Source of the DNA: Mageeibacillus sp. UBA1212
GTDB taxonomy: Bacteria > Bacillota > Clostridia > UBA1212
Length of the DNA: 37,660 nucleotides
Reading direction: 5' to 3'
Assembly: GCA_002309655.1 (NCBI GenBank)
Contig: DBXM01000044.1
Span: forward strand, 1-37,660
The position numbers were made by a program, and so were the translations under genes. Each line of letters starts with the position of its first letter. The stretch's first letter is position 1. The notes beneath the pieces were generated by a model. The model was given only the letters and a program-made list of their open reading frames with translations, was not told where the DNA came from and made no database searches. Below are positions 17,074 to 26,559 of the stretch, in pieces.

Positions 17074-17157
17074 GCGGCGTTGTTCTGTGCGGCACGGCGC
17101 GGCATGGCGCGGCAGGTTCCGGGAGGGACGATCAACAGTTTATTCACAGCAAAAACG

Positions 17158-17197
17158 GACCTCTGCGAACGGATTGTGTTTTATCCGGGCAGAGGTC
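17158..17197 (+). terminator. Hairpin after the sigma factor gene
   Basis: Perfect 9-bp arms GACCTCTGC (17158-17166) and GCAGAGGTC (17189-17197) enclose an inner GGAT/ATCC pair. The following bases are not T-rich, so it may be a weak terminator, an attenuator or an mRNA-end stabiliser before addA. The rest of the 234-base gap (17074-17307) contains only short GC-rich direct repeats (GGCGCGGCA-like, 17090-17115). Confidence 0.45.
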
Positions 17198-17307
17198 TGT
17201 CGGTAAACGTGACGGAAAAGAGCGGCCGGGATTGGCTCCCGGGCGGGCGTTTCCGGTCTGAGTTATGAAGCGAGATTTTGCCTTAATTTAGGGTAATCGA
17301 GCGATTT

Positions 17308-20300
17308 ATGAGTTGCGGCGGAGGGCGTATGAACGACACCACGGTTGAGCTTGGCGATGACAGAAGCATAGCGGAAGAGGACAAGGCGGCGAGAGAGTTC
17401 ACGGTTCACGGGTTTAATGATTTGAAGAAGAACCTTCTTCTTTCGGCGTCGGCGGGTTCCGGGAAGACCAGGACTCTTGTTGACCGGATCGTTGCGCGAA
17501 CCGAGGAGCTGCCGGAAGACAGGCATATCGATTCGTTCCTGGTTGTGACTTATACGGAGGCGGCCGCGGGCGAGCTTCGCGAAAAGATTGCGAAGGCGCT
17601 TGGAAAAAAGGCGGAAGAGGCGCTGAAGAACGGGGAACAAAAGAAAGCCTTCAAGCTGTTTGAGGAAAAGATGCTTATTCCGCACGCGACTATCGGAACG
17701 ATCGACTCGTTCATGCTGAAGGTCGTCAGGGAGCATTTTGCGGAAGCGGACGTCAACCCGGTGTTTAAAATCGATAACGACGAGGTGGCGCGCATTTATT
17801 CAGAGGCGGCCGACAAGGTGCTTGAAGAGTATTACGGCAGCGAGGAAGCGGCGGAGGTCATGAACAGGCTCGCAGACGTTTACAGCAGCCAGACGGACGA
17901 CGCAGACCTTAAGAAAAAGCTTTTTGAAAAACTCATCGATTTTTGCGAGAACCTTCCGAACCCGGAGGCGTGGCTCGACTCGGTTGTAAAGACGTTTGAA
18001 ACGGAGGGTGACGTTCGCAAAAACTACTGGTACGGGCTTCTGAAAGATGCGTTTTTGGAAGTGTTGCGGGACGCGGAGGATCATTTTCACGAGCTTGTGA
18101 AATATGCGCGGGAGTATGTTCCTGATGCGATTGAGTTCAAACAGAAATGGATTGAATTGTTTGAAAGTAATGCGAATACAATAGGTGCGTGCGTTCAAAG
18201 AGTTGACACGGACAACGCCGAGACGCCCGCACTGTTTGAAAAATTTCACGAGCTTGAGGATTTTGGCACTATCAGCGCACCAAAAGGGAAAAAGAAGACT
18301 GAAGAAGTCGAGCGCGTGTATAATGTTTTAAGCGGAAGCAGAACGAAAACTATTAAGATTGTCCGTAGAGCTACCGAATTTGTTATAGGAGCAATCTGTA
18401 GCTACGAGGCGCTGAAACCTTCGGAACAATCTCCCGAATGGAAGCAAAAAGTATTCCTGGCGGGAATTCGCGCTGTGGGCAGCTACGTCGGAACCATCGT
18501 CGAAATCACAAAGAAGATATTGGACGAGGCGAACGGGGTTTGCCGCAGAAGAGGCGTCTTCTCGTTCTCGCAGGTGGCGCACATGGCGCTGAAGCTCCTA
18601 AATAAAGGGGAAATCGGCAACACCGGAACAAGCGGTCTCGAGCCTTCGGACATCGCAAAAGCCTACAGAAAGAAATTCACCGAGATCCTTATCGACGAAT
18701 ACCAGGACACGAATATGCTTCAGGAAGAGGCGCTCTATCTGATCTCCGGAAATCCGGACGGCGAGTACAACCAGGTTATGGTGGGAGACGTGAAGCAGAG
18801 CATTTACGCGTTCCGCCACGCAAATCCGACCTTGTTCCTGAAAAAGTTTGACGAGTTCAGGAAAGTCGACGAAAACGGCAAACCCGTGACCGACGGAATT
18901 CTCAAAACGCTCAGCAAGAACTACCGCAGCAGGAAGGTCATTCTCGACGCGGTGAACGAGATTTTTTGCCGGGTTATGACGCGGGAGATTGCGGATATTG
19001 ATTACGAAAAGGATGGGCACAAGCTGATTTATCCCGAAAAAGAAGACCCGAAATACAATCCGGAAGACGACGTCAACTGCGAGCTCTGCTGGGTTATGAG
19101 ACCTGTGGAAGAGGGAAAGAAATGCGGTGAAAAAGCAGATCCGATTGAAATGGAGGCGCTTGCCGTCGCACGCAAGATTCTCGAACTGAAAAAAGCCGGG
19201 ACGAAGCTTTACGACTACGATTACGACGCTGACAAGCCCAAAGTTTCGGAGCTCCGATACGGCGACATCTGCGTTCTTTCAAACAAAAACGAAAGCCTCA
19301 AAAAGGCGCGGAGAACTCTGCAAAAGATGGGGCTCCCGACCGATAGCGACGGAACGCGGTTCTTTTTCGAGTGCGAGGAAGTCATCGACACAATGAACCT
19401 GCTGAAAGTCGCCGACAACCCGCGCAACGACATTCCTCTTTTCGCGCTGCTGCTCTCGGACATGTTCGGGTTTAATGAAGAGGAGCTGGCAATCATCAAG
19501 AACGAGGCCGGGCCGGCCGGCTCCGGCAAAAACGGGAATTTCTGGGACGTGTTAAGGAACGCCGCATGGAACTTTGGAAAGGAGAAGAGCCCCGTGCCCC
19601 GGAGTCCAAAGGCGGAAGAAGTGCTGGGGCGCGCCCGGGAAGCGGTCGAACAAACAAACGAATTGCGCGATTTTTCGGAAAAAATCAACGTTTCGCAGTT
19701 CGTGTGGAAGGCCGTCAACTTCAACGGATACTATTCTAAATGCGACGAAGAGGCTAAGGGAAATCTCAGGGCGCTTCTGGAGATGTCGAAGCCGTACGAC
19801 AGCGGGACAAACAGCGGACTGCACGGGTTTGTCACATATCTTGAAGAGGCGTTTGCGAAGGACAACCGTCCGGAGGCACATCAAAGGAAAAAGAGTTACG
19901 CCGTGCCGTCGGCAGAGCCGGACAAAATCAGATTTATGACCGTTCACGGGAGCAAGGGACTTCAGTTCCCGGTGGTTTTTTATATCGGTACAAAAGGTGA
20001 GCCGGGAAGCGGCGGGGCAAGAGATCTGAAATGTGACGAGGAGAACGGTATCGCGCTGCCGTTTGCGGTTGACGTAGCCGCCGAAATCAACAACGAAGAG
20101 GGTGAAGGCGGCGGGTTCAGGCACGTTCTTGACACGGTGCCACAGAAAATCATCGCGAAAAAAAGATTCGAATACTCGAGAAAAGAGGCTCAGAGGCTGG
20201 TTTACGTGGCGTTGACGCGCGCGAAAGAGCGGCTTTATGTGACCGGATGCCTTGACACAAACTGTAACCCGAAGCAGGCGCCCTGGGAGCAGACAGACGC

Positions 20301-21498
20301 AATTGGGGCGGATCCGCTGATTACGACGCTTACGGTAAAGAATGCCGGGAGTGCGTTTGATTTGATTTGGCCGGCAGCGGCGAGCGCCGAGGGCAGAAAA
20401 ACATGGAAAACAGTCACCGAAAATCCGCAGGAGTGGGACATTGAAGCGCTTAAGGCGGAGATACGAGAGCAAAGAGAGAAGGAAAAAGGCGCTTCTCCAG
20501 AACAGGCGGCCGGGGAGGTTACCGGAGATTCTGCCGGAGATTCTGCCGGAGATTCTGGCGGAGAAAAGAAAGAAAAACCGGGTTTTGTGCCGGACGGCAG
20601 ACAGGACGGCGACGCCGCGGAGACTATAGCCCGCGCGCTTGAAATTGCGGACAACGGGTCGCTTCCCAAGAAGATTTCCGTTTCTGAGCTTAAAAGATAT
20701 TCCGAAGCCGAGGACGGCAACGTGGTTTTCGGGAGGAGTCCGGTTGAGATAAAGGCGAGAAAGCTTCCCGAAAGACCGGGCGAGGCCGGCGGTGAAGAAA
20801 CGAAAGACGACCCAAAACCGGTCGAAGAGCTTAAAGGCGCCGAATTCGGAACGTTGATGCACAAGTGCGCGCGGATTCTTGTCGAGGACAGGAAAAACTG
20901 GCCCGCGAAAGAAACAGGAAATCAGGCCGGAGGAAAGATTCCCGACGCCGCGGCGGTGCAGGGATACGTGGAGTCCGTTCTGGAACGGCTGTATAACGAG
21001 GGCGTTCTTGACACGGTTGAATTTAAGTCAGCTGACGCCGGAATGCTGGCAGGATTCATTTTGTCAAGCAGAGGCGCGGAGGTGTACCGGGCCGAAAAAG
21101 TGAGGTGCGAGGTGCCGTTCACGTATTTCACGGACGTCGGGAAGTACTGGGGACAGGCAAAGGCCGTGCTCGCGGAAAAAACGACGGAAACGCCGGAAAA
21201 TGCGGAAAACGGGGCCGGAAACATTGAAGATTCTTTAAAAACTAATTTAAAAGAAAAGAAGAAGATTGCAATTCAGGGAGTTATTGATTTATACTATAGG
21301 ATTGGAGAACGTCTGGTCATTGTTGACTTCAAAACTGACAGCGGAAAAGTGCCGGAAGGCATCCCGCTGATAAATTCGTACAAGCTGCAGCTGAGGTGCT
21401 ACAGGGACGCCGTGAAAGATATTTCCGGACAAGACGCGGATGAGAGCGTTCTGTATTTTCTGCGGAGCGGGTGCGAGTACAGGGTCGAAATGAACTGA
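17308..21498 (+). CDS. addA: ATP-dependent helicase/nuclease subunit A
   Basis: Motor and nuclease subunit of the AddAB complex that processes double-strand breaks and loads RecA. The 1396 residues are longer than the usual about 1240. Superfamily 1A helicase motifs are intact: Walker A SASAGSGKT (K53), motif II ILIDEYQDTN (about 459-468), motif III VMVGDVKQSIYAFRHANP, motif IV LSKNYRSRK, motif V TVHGSKGLQFPVVF and motif VI RLVYVALTRAKERLYVTG (about 960). The C-terminal RecB-like nuclease is present: GTLMHK, then GVIDLYY and VIVDFKTDS (about 1339), then YKLQLRCY. A low-complexity linker between them contains a 15-base tandem repeat encoding GDSAGDSAGDSGG (near 20525-20565). The start could be ATG 17308 or, with a closer GGAGGG, ATG 17329. 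The normally adjacent addB is absent from both flanks here. Confidence 0.93.
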   Translation: MSCGGGRMNDTTVELGDDRSIAEEDKAAREFTVHGFNDLKKNLLLSASAGSGKTRTLVDRIVARTEELPEDRHIDSFLVVTYTEAAAGELREKIAKALGKKAEEALKNGEQKKAFKLFEEKMLIPHATIGTIDSFMLKVVREHFAEADVNPVFKIDNDEVARIYSEAADKVLEEYYGSEEAAEVMNRLADVYSSQTDDADLKKKLFEKLIDFCENLPNPEAWLDSVVKTFETEGDVRKNYWYGLLKDAFLEVLRDAEDHFHELVKYAREYVPDAIEFKQKWIELFESNANTIGACVQRVDTDNAETPALFEKFHELEDFGTISAPKGKKKTEEVERVYNVLSGSRTKTIKIVRRATEFVIGAICSYEALKPSEQSPEWKQKVFLAGIRAVGSYVGTIVEITKKILDEANGVCRRRGVFSFSQVAHMALKLLNKGEIGNTGTSGLEPSDIAKAYRKKFTEILIDEYQDTNMLQEEALYLISGNPDGEYNQVMVGDVKQSIYAFRHANPTLFLKKFDEFRKVDENGKPVTDGILKTLSKNYRSRKVILDAVNEIFCRVMTREIADIDYEKDGHKLIYPEKEDPKYNPEDDVNCELCWVMRPVEEGKKCGEKADPIEMEALAVARKILELKKAGTKLYDYDYDADKPKVSELRYGDICVLSNKNESLKKARRTLQKMGLPTDSDGTRFFFECEEVIDTMNLLKVADNPRNDIPLFALLLSDMFGFNEEELAIIKNEAGPAGSGKNGNFWDVLRNAAWNFGKEKSPVPRSPKAEEVLGRAREAVEQTNELRDFSEKINVSQFVWKAVNFNGYYSKCDEEAKGNLRALLEMSKPYDSGTNSGLHGFVTYLEEAFAKDNRPEAHQRKKSYAVPSAEPDKIRFMTVHGSKGLQFPVVFYIGTKGEPGSGGARDLKCDEENGIALPFAVDVAAEINNEEGEGGGFRHVLDTVPQKIIAKKRFEYSRKEAQRLVYVALTRAKERLYVTGCLDTNCNPKQAPWEQTDAIGADPLITTLTVKNAGSAFDLIWPAAASAEGRKTWKTVTENPQEWDIEALKAEIREQREKEKGASPEQAAGEVTGDSAGDSAGDSGGEKKEKPGFVPDGRQDGDAAETIARALEIADNGSLPKKISVSELKRYSEAEDGNVVFGRSPVEIKARKLPERPGEAGGEETKDDPKPVEELKGAEFGTLMHKCARILVEDRKNWPAKETGNQAGGKIPDAAAVQGYVESVLERLYNEGVLDTVEFKSADAGMLAGFILSSRGAEVYRAEKVRCEVPFTYFTDVGKYWGQAKAVLAEKTTETPENAENGAGNIEDSLKTNLKEKKKIAIQGVIDLYYRIGERLVIVDFKTDSGKVPEGIPLINSYKLQLRCYRDAVKDISGQDADESVLYFLRSGCEYRVEMN

Positions 21499-21580
21499 CC
21501 GGGACGGCGACGGCAAGGCGTATAAATAAGTAGAGGCGTGGCGGAGCATTCCCGCGCGGCGTTTACGAATCGCACAAATA

Positions 21581-21595
21581 CAAATGTTACATTTG
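21581..21595. promoter_or_regulatory. Palindrome upstream of the transporter adaptor gene
   Basis: CAAATGT-T-ACATTTG is a perfect inverted repeat of 15 bases, 23 bases before the adaptor ATG at 21619. It is an operator-like sequence or a small hairpin in the leader. No clear -35/-10 pair was found with it; a TATAAA at about 21520 lacks a good -35 element. Confidence 0.4.
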
Positions 21596-21618
21596 AGAAA
21601 TTTGAAACGGAGACAGTT

Positions 21619-22626
21619 ATGAGAATTCGCGAAAAGATATCGAAATTTCTTGTTGCGTGCAGCGTGATCCTGGCAATTTGCCTGATGGTCGGCGGCTGTT
21701 CCCTGTTCAACTACGGGGACAAGGACGACAAAGTCGCGCTGAGCACGCCGATCAAAGTCGAGTACAAGATGTACCGCGTCATTGAGGGCGACATTACGAA
21801 GGAGTTTTCCGGCATGTGCACGGTCACCTCTTTCGGAGCAGTCAAGTACTCCTACAATGTGAGCGGCGCGAATCTGGAGGAAATGGTCGTCAGAAGCGGG
21901 CAGAAGGTGTCGAAGGGCGACGTGCTCTGCAGACTCAGCACCGCGCAGGAACAGGCGAGAATTGCCGAAATCGACGAACGGCTCGAGGCGGGTGGCATTA
22001 ACTCGGTCACGAAGCGGGCGCTTCAGTACGAGCGCGAATCGCTTCAGGCAATCGTTGACGCCGCGGAGCTCAAATCGGGAATCGACGGAGTAGTCCGCTA
22101 CATCAACACCCGGTTTACGATTGGAAGGGATCCCAACGCAGAAGTGACTCCCGGCGAGTGCATGGTGGTTGTCGACCCGGAGACGATGGACGACGCGCAG
22201 GGCATTATGACGGTTGAGTCGAGCACCGCGTCGAAGTACACGATGGGAATTCACTCGAAGGTCACGCTCACAAGATCGGGAGCTTCCGCGGACAAGACGC
22301 CTTTCGAGGCGACAATCGTGGGTTCCTCGGACGCGGCGGGAGCATTCGGACAGTCGGTCACGTACTTCATTGATCTGTCGGGCGTTCCCGATGACATCAA
22401 GGTCGGGGACAGGCTGACGGTCACCTTTATCGAAGATGAGAAGGCGGTCAACTGTCTAAAGATTCCGGTTTCGGCGCTTTACTCGTTCGAGGGAAGGAAC
22501 TTCGTTTACGTTCTCGACTCGCAGGGGCTGAGGCGTGAATGCTACGTCGAGGTCGGCATTTCGGACGATTCGTTCGTGGAAATCAAGTCGGGACTCGAGC
22601 TCGGCCAGCAGATAGTCCAGTATTAA
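21619..22626 (+). CDS. Lipoprotein membrane-fusion/adaptor protein (HlyD/MacA-like)
   Basis: Adaptor-like component of a MacAB-type system. The 335-residue protein has a lipoprotein signal ending in VGGC (C27), then a barrel-sandwich (lipoyl-like) half-motif, SGANLEEMVVRSGQKVSKGDVLCRL, a very short helical hairpin (about 112-145), the second half of the sandwich (ELKSGIDGVVRYI), and beta-barrel/membrane-proximal domains ending QQIVQY. The order is that of RND/MacA periplasmic adaptors, although in a Gram-positive-type cell it would be tethered on the outer face of the membrane. The ATG at 21619 follows GGAGA; a longer frame from 21538 would bury the lipoprotein signal. The large permease and two ATPases follow, so all four probably form an operon. 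The transported compound is unknown. Confidence 0.83.
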   Translation: MRIREKISKFLVACSVILAICLMVGGCSLFNYGDKDDKVALSTPIKVEYKMYRVIEGDITKEFSGMCTVTSFGAVKYSYNVSGANLEEMVVRSGQKVSKGDVLCRLSTAQEQARIAEIDERLEAGGINSVTKRALQYERESLQAIVDAAELKSGIDGVVRYINTRFTIGRDPNAEVTPGECMVVVDPETMDDAQGIMTVESSTASKYTMGIHSKVTLTRSGASADKTPFEATIVGSSDAAGAFGQSVTYFIDLSGVPDDIKVGDRLTVTFIEDEKAVNCLKIPVSALYSFEGRNFVYVLDSQGLRRECYVEVGISDDSFVEIKSGLELGQQIVQY

Positions 22627-22728
22627 ACTTGTTAAAAGAGCGAAAATGTGACTAATTGACCGCGGGGGCGGCCGGCGCGATTTTTGAAATTTGAATTCTG
22701 ATTGCGGCGGCTGTTGACGTTCCCGGAT

Positions 22729-22753
22729 ATTTCCCGGAAATTTTCCGGAAAAT
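22729..22753. repeat. Overlapping TTTCC/GGAAA palindromes
   Basis: ATTTCCCGGAAAT (22729-22741) and ATTTTCCGGAAAAT (22740-22753) are perfect inverted repeats overlapping by two bases, 55 bases before the permease start. The first is identical to 7740-7752 and shares its core with 13915-13925 and with the units of the 57-bp array. The rest of the 181-base gap has no clear promoter or terminator. Confidence 0.6.
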
Positions 22754-22807
22754 AAAGCCCGGACAAAAACCCGGCTCCGCGGGAAGCAGCAAAGACGGAA
22801 AAAGCTA

Positions 22808-25678
22808 ATGATCAAGTCGGTTTTAAGCAAAATAAAGAACAATATCTGGATGTTTGTCTGCCTGATTATCGGCTCGCTGCTCATCACAAGCGTTCTGGCG
22901 TGCATTCCTATGTACACGATGGGAACGCTGCGGCAGATGCTTTCGACAGAGATGAAAGCGTACGAGCGCGACAACAAGAAGCCGGCGGGCCAGATGTATT
23001 TTACGGGAAAAGTCCCGATCCAGATGTTCGGCTCTTCAAGAGGAAACAAGCTTCTTGAAATGGAGAGCAACGTTTTCGACGGCCTTCAGGGCACGGCAGT
23101 GGGCGTCAAGAACTCGTACACGCAGTTTTACGTCGGCAGCCTTCAGCCTGAGAGGAGCGCGAACACGTTCAACTTCTCAACGAACTGGACGGTCAGTACT
23201 CTTTCGGGGCTGGCCGACAACATAACGATTATCGAGGGACGCATGTTCTCCGAGGCCACGTCGGAAGGCGTTGTCGAGGTGATTATGGAGCGTTCGGAAT
23301 TCGCGAACAACACGAACCTGAAGCTCGGCGAAGTGTACACACTTTCGCGTGAAGGGATGGACGTCAGCATAAGACCGGTCGGAACGTTCGAGATCATCGA
23401 CGAGACATCGCCGTTCTGGTACAACAACGAAAAGCTGTTCAACGAGAACCTTTTCTGCTCGCTGCTGTCCTTCAAAGAAGCGTTCTTCACGGGCTCGCGC
23501 GGCGAACTTCTCACGGGCGCGAACATTTACGCCAACCTCGACTTCTCGAAGGCGGGCATCGACAACCTGTCCACGTTCATTGTCTACTACCAGAAACTCT
23601 ACGGGTACATGAAGAACCTCGGCACCGGCCGCGGATCGCTCAACCTCAATTCGGTCCGCCTGATCAACGCGTACCTCAAAAAGACCACGCAGATGCAGAT
23701 GTCGCTCTGGGTCCTTAACGTCCCGGTTATCGCGATGCTCGCGTTTTACATGATAATGGTCACCAGAATGATCATCGAGGAGGACCGGAACGAGATTTCG
23801 ACGTTCAAGAGCCGCGGCGCGAAGACCTCGCAGATATTCATGCGATACGTTATCGAAAGTCTCTTTATTTCGGTTTTCGCGATAGTTTTCGGCCCGCTGC
23901 TCGGCTTCGTTCTGGCAAAAACGGTCGGAAACGCCAGCGGATTCCTCGAGTTCAACGCGCGTGAAGTCATGCCCATCAAGCTGAGCGGCGGCGCCTACCT
24001 CTACGCGATCGTAGCGTGCCTGTTCTTCTCGGCGCTGATACTGATTCCCGCGCTTCACGCAACGCGCGGAACGATCGTCAACCTGAAACAGACCCGCGCA
24101 AGAAAGAGCCGGCTCTCGTGGTGGGAGAAGAGCTGCATCGACCTCATTCTGCTTGCGGTGTCGATTGGTCTGTTCTTTATCTACAAGCGCACGAACGGCT
24201 TCAACGTGGACGGCACGGTCGACCCGATCGTTTACGTGATCTCTTCGCTGTTCATTCTCGGCTGCGGCCTGTTCTTCCTCAGAATCTATCCGTTCATTGT
24301 CGCGCTTGTCTTCAAAATCACAAAAAGAATACTGCCGCCGTCGGGTTATTCGGCGTTTGTGCAGGTATCGAGAGGCGGGAACGACTACCGCTTCCTGATG
24401 CTCTTCCTTGTAATGACCATCAGCGTCGGAATTTACAGCTCCGCGTCGGCAAGAATCATCAACAGCAACGTCGAAAACACGGTCGAATTCACGTACGGCG
24501 CAGACGCGATAATCCACCCGGACTTCTCGGAGTATTCACCGTACATCTACAGAGACGACGGCACGCGGGTGGTCGTTCCCGAATCCTACAGGCCGTTCCC
24601 GATTGAGAAATACGCCGAGAACGAATACGTCAAATCCGTGTCGAGGGTGCTTCACTGCGACGACGTTTACGCGTTTGACGAGGACGGAAGACCGCACTAC
24701 GACTTCTCGCTGATGGCGATCGACCCGTACGAGTACGGAAGCATCGGCTGGTGCGGAAAGTCGCTCAACGGAATCAGCTTCAACGAGATGCTTAACGCGC
24801 TGGAGCTTTCGCCGATGTCGGTCATCATTTCTTCGGCGGCCGCGCAGGAGGTCGGAGTCAAGGTCGGCGACACGATAACGCTTGAAATCAACTCGAGCAA
24901 CCAGTACCCCGACGAATACTGGCGTCCGATGGCGTGCTTTGTTGCCGCGATCATCGACTACTGGCCGACGATGGGCGACGGTTCCAGCCAGGAAGTCGAG
25001 TACAAGAACGACAGGGGCGAAGTCGTCGGCTCCTACTACACGGGCAAGAGATACGTTATCATGAATTTCGAGTATCTCTACTCGGTGCGCAACACGACGG
25101 AATACGACCTCTACCTCGGGCTGAAAGACAGCGCCCACAAAGGGTACGAGAAATTCGTCGACCAGGCGCTGGAGTCGGGTCTTGTGGAGGACGAGTCCGA
25201 AATACTGCTCTATCGCCCCGATATCATGGAGAACGCGAAGAGCGACTCGATGCTGCGCGGCCTCAACGGCTCCTACTCAATCGGCTTCGTGTCGACACTG
25301 ACGGTTGCGTTCGTCGGCTTCCTGATCTACTGGATCATGAACGTCCGCAACAGAAAGCTCCAGTTCGGTATTTTGAGGGCGATGGGTCTCACGAAGGGCA
25401 AGCTGACGCTCATGCTGATCATCGAGCACATCCTGACGACCGGCGTTTCGGTCCTGATGGGAATACTGATTGGCGCGCTCACCGTGAAGATTTACACGCC
25501 GCTGCTGAAGATAGCGTACTCCGGAAGCGCGCTGCCGCTCGAGATCGTCTTCAACAGAAGCGACAACCTGAAGATTTACGCGGTCGTTATCGCCATGCTC
25601 GTGACGGGCATCGTGGTTCTGTCGATGTTCATTAACAAGCTGAAGATCAACGAAGCGGTCAAGATCGGAGAGGAGTGA
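22808..25678 (+). CDS. FtsX/MacB-type ABC permease, ten transmembrane helices
   Basis: Permease of 956 residues with the duplicated FtsX architecture of large MacB/LolC-type mechanotransmission transporters. A first helix (about 13-36) is followed by an extracytoplasmic domain (about 37-300), three helices of the first FtsX domain (about 305-425, with LWVLNVPVIAMLAFYMIMV), two linking helices (about 445-510), a helix at 533-553, a second extracytoplasmic domain (about 555-835) and three final helices of the second FtsX domain (about 836-945). The segment EDRNEISTFKSRGAKTSQI after the first FtsX helix and NRKLQFGILRAMGLTKGK after the later one are the usual coupling loops that contact the ATPase. 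The stop codon overlaps the next ATG by one base, so translation is coupled. Whether it exports a lipid, peptide or antibiotic is not visible. Confidence 0.88.
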   Translation: MIKSVLSKIKNNIWMFVCLIIGSLLITSVLACIPMYTMGTLRQMLSTEMKAYERDNKKPAGQMYFTGKVPIQMFGSSRGNKLLEMESNVFDGLQGTAVGVKNSYTQFYVGSLQPERSANTFNFSTNWTVSTLSGLADNITIIEGRMFSEATSEGVVEVIMERSEFANNTNLKLGEVYTLSREGMDVSIRPVGTFEIIDETSPFWYNNEKLFNENLFCSLLSFKEAFFTGSRGELLTGANIYANLDFSKAGIDNLSTFIVYYQKLYGYMKNLGTGRGSLNLNSVRLINAYLKKTTQMQMSLWVLNVPVIAMLAFYMIMVTRMIIEEDRNEISTFKSRGAKTSQIFMRYVIESLFISVFAIVFGPLLGFVLAKTVGNASGFLEFNAREVMPIKLSGGAYLYAIVACLFFSALILIPALHATRGTIVNLKQTRARKSRLSWWEKSCIDLILLAVSIGLFFIYKRTNGFNVDGTVDPIVYVISSLFILGCGLFFLRIYPFIVALVFKITKRILPPSGYSAFVQVSRGGNDYRFLMLFLVMTISVGIYSSASARIINSNVENTVEFTYGADAIIHPDFSEYSPYIYRDDGTRVVVPESYRPFPIEKYAENEYVKSVSRVLHCDDVYAFDEDGRPHYDFSLMAIDPYEYGSIGWCGKSLNGISFNEMLNALELSPMSVIISSAAAQEVGVKVGDTITLEINSSNQYPDEYWRPMACFVAAIIDYWPTMGDGSSQEVEYKNDRGEVVGSYYTGKRYVIMNFEYLYSVRNTTEYDLYLGLKDSAHKGYEKFVDQALESGLVEDESEILLYRPDIMENAKSDSMLRGLNGSYSIGFVSTLTVAFVGFLIYWIMNVRNRKLQFGILRAMGLTKGKLTLMLIIEHILTTGVSVLMGILIGALTVKIYTPLLKIAYSGSALPLEIVFNRSDNLKIYAVVIAMLVTGIVVLSMFINKLKINEAVKIGEE

Positions 25679-26559
25679 TGGCTGTGGCGGAAAAAATTAA
25701 CGAAAATGAAGTGAACGAGGCGCTGCAGAACGCGGAAAACGCACTTGAAGCGGAAGTTGCCGAGGCTGCAGAGGTTGCAGAGGCGGCGGAGGTTGCCGAG
25801 AGTTCTGAAAACGAAGCGACCCCGGAAGCCACGGAAGAGAAAAAGCTTCCCGAAGGCATCGGAGAAACGCTTGTCACCGTCGACCACGTCACGAGGGAAT
25901 TCAGACGCAAAGAGCAGCTGATCGTCGCGGTGAACGACGTCTCCATGGAGATCAAGCGGGGCAGCTTCGTGATTCTCTGCGGTAAATCCGGCTCCGGAAA
26001 GACGACGCTTCTCAACCTGATCGCGGCGATTGACATGCCCACCAGCGGCTCCGTTTCGTTCGAGGGCAAAGACTACGGCAGCCTGAACGAAAAAGGACGC
26101 GACAATTTGCGGCGGGTCAACATGGGAATCGTCTTCCAGAACACCGCGCTGATGTCCAACATGAGCGCGATTGAAAACGTCGAGTTTGCGCTGTCGATTG
26201 CCGGTATCCGTTCGGAAAAGCGGAGAAAGAGCTCGATTACATGGCTCGAAAAGATGGGAATCAGAGACCGCCGCAACCACATGCCCGCGGAGATGTCGGG
26301 CGGCGAACAGGCCCGGACCGCTATCGGCAGGGCGCTGGCGCATTCCCCGAAACTGCTTCTCGCCGACGAGCCGACCGCCGAACTCGACACAAGAACGTCG
26401 TTCGAGGTGGTCAAAATGTTCAGAAGCCTCGTGGACGAGGAAGGTCTTACGATTATAATGACGACGCACGACGTGAACATAATGGGCGTCGCCGATATCA
26501 TTTACACACTTGAGGACGGGAGGGTTGTCGATGTGCGCGAAAATAAAAAGTCTGGCTGA
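25678..26559 (+). CDS. MacB/LolD-type ABC ATPase with acidic N-terminal extension
   Basis: ATPase subunit of 293 residues. Residues 1-60 are an acidic Ala/Glu-rich stretch built of near repeats of EVAEAAEVAE, probably helical and unusual for the family. The nucleotide-binding domain follows: Walker A GKSGSGKTT (102-110), Q-loop VFQNTALMS (152-160), signature MSGGEQAR (206-213), Walker B LLLADEPTAELD (226-237) and H-loop TTHD (about 262-265). All catalytic positions are intact. The ATG at 25678 shares its first base with the stop of the permease and is preceded by GGAGAGG. The 3' end overlaps the next ATPase gene by 29 bases, so the two ATPases are made together, as expected for a heterodimeric pair serving a single duplicated permease. 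Confidence 0.9.
   Translation: MAVAEKINENEVNEALQNAENALEAEVAEAAEVAEAAEVAESSENEATPEATEEKKLPEGIGETLVTVDHVTREFRRKEQLIVAVNDVSMEIKRGSFVILCGKSGSGKTTLLNLIAAIDMPTSGSVSFEGKDYGSLNEKGRDNLRRVNMGIVFQNTALMSNMSAIENVEFALSIAGIRSEKRRKSSITWLEKMGIRDRRNHMPAEMSGGEQARTAIGRALAHSPKLLLADEPTAELDTRTSFEVVKMFRSLVDEEGLTIIMTTHDVNIMGVADIIYTLEDGRVVDVRENKKSG

Noticed and set aside
19552..20862. Long antisense reading frame (436 codons) inside addA
   Set aside because: It shadows the addA frame in GC-rich codons, has no family resemblance, and addA motifs run through it on the plus strand.
23177..24517. Long antisense reading frame (446 codons) inside the large permease gene
   Set aside because: The plus-strand frame encodes clear transmembrane and FtsX features; the antisense product is charged, repetitive and unlike any protein.
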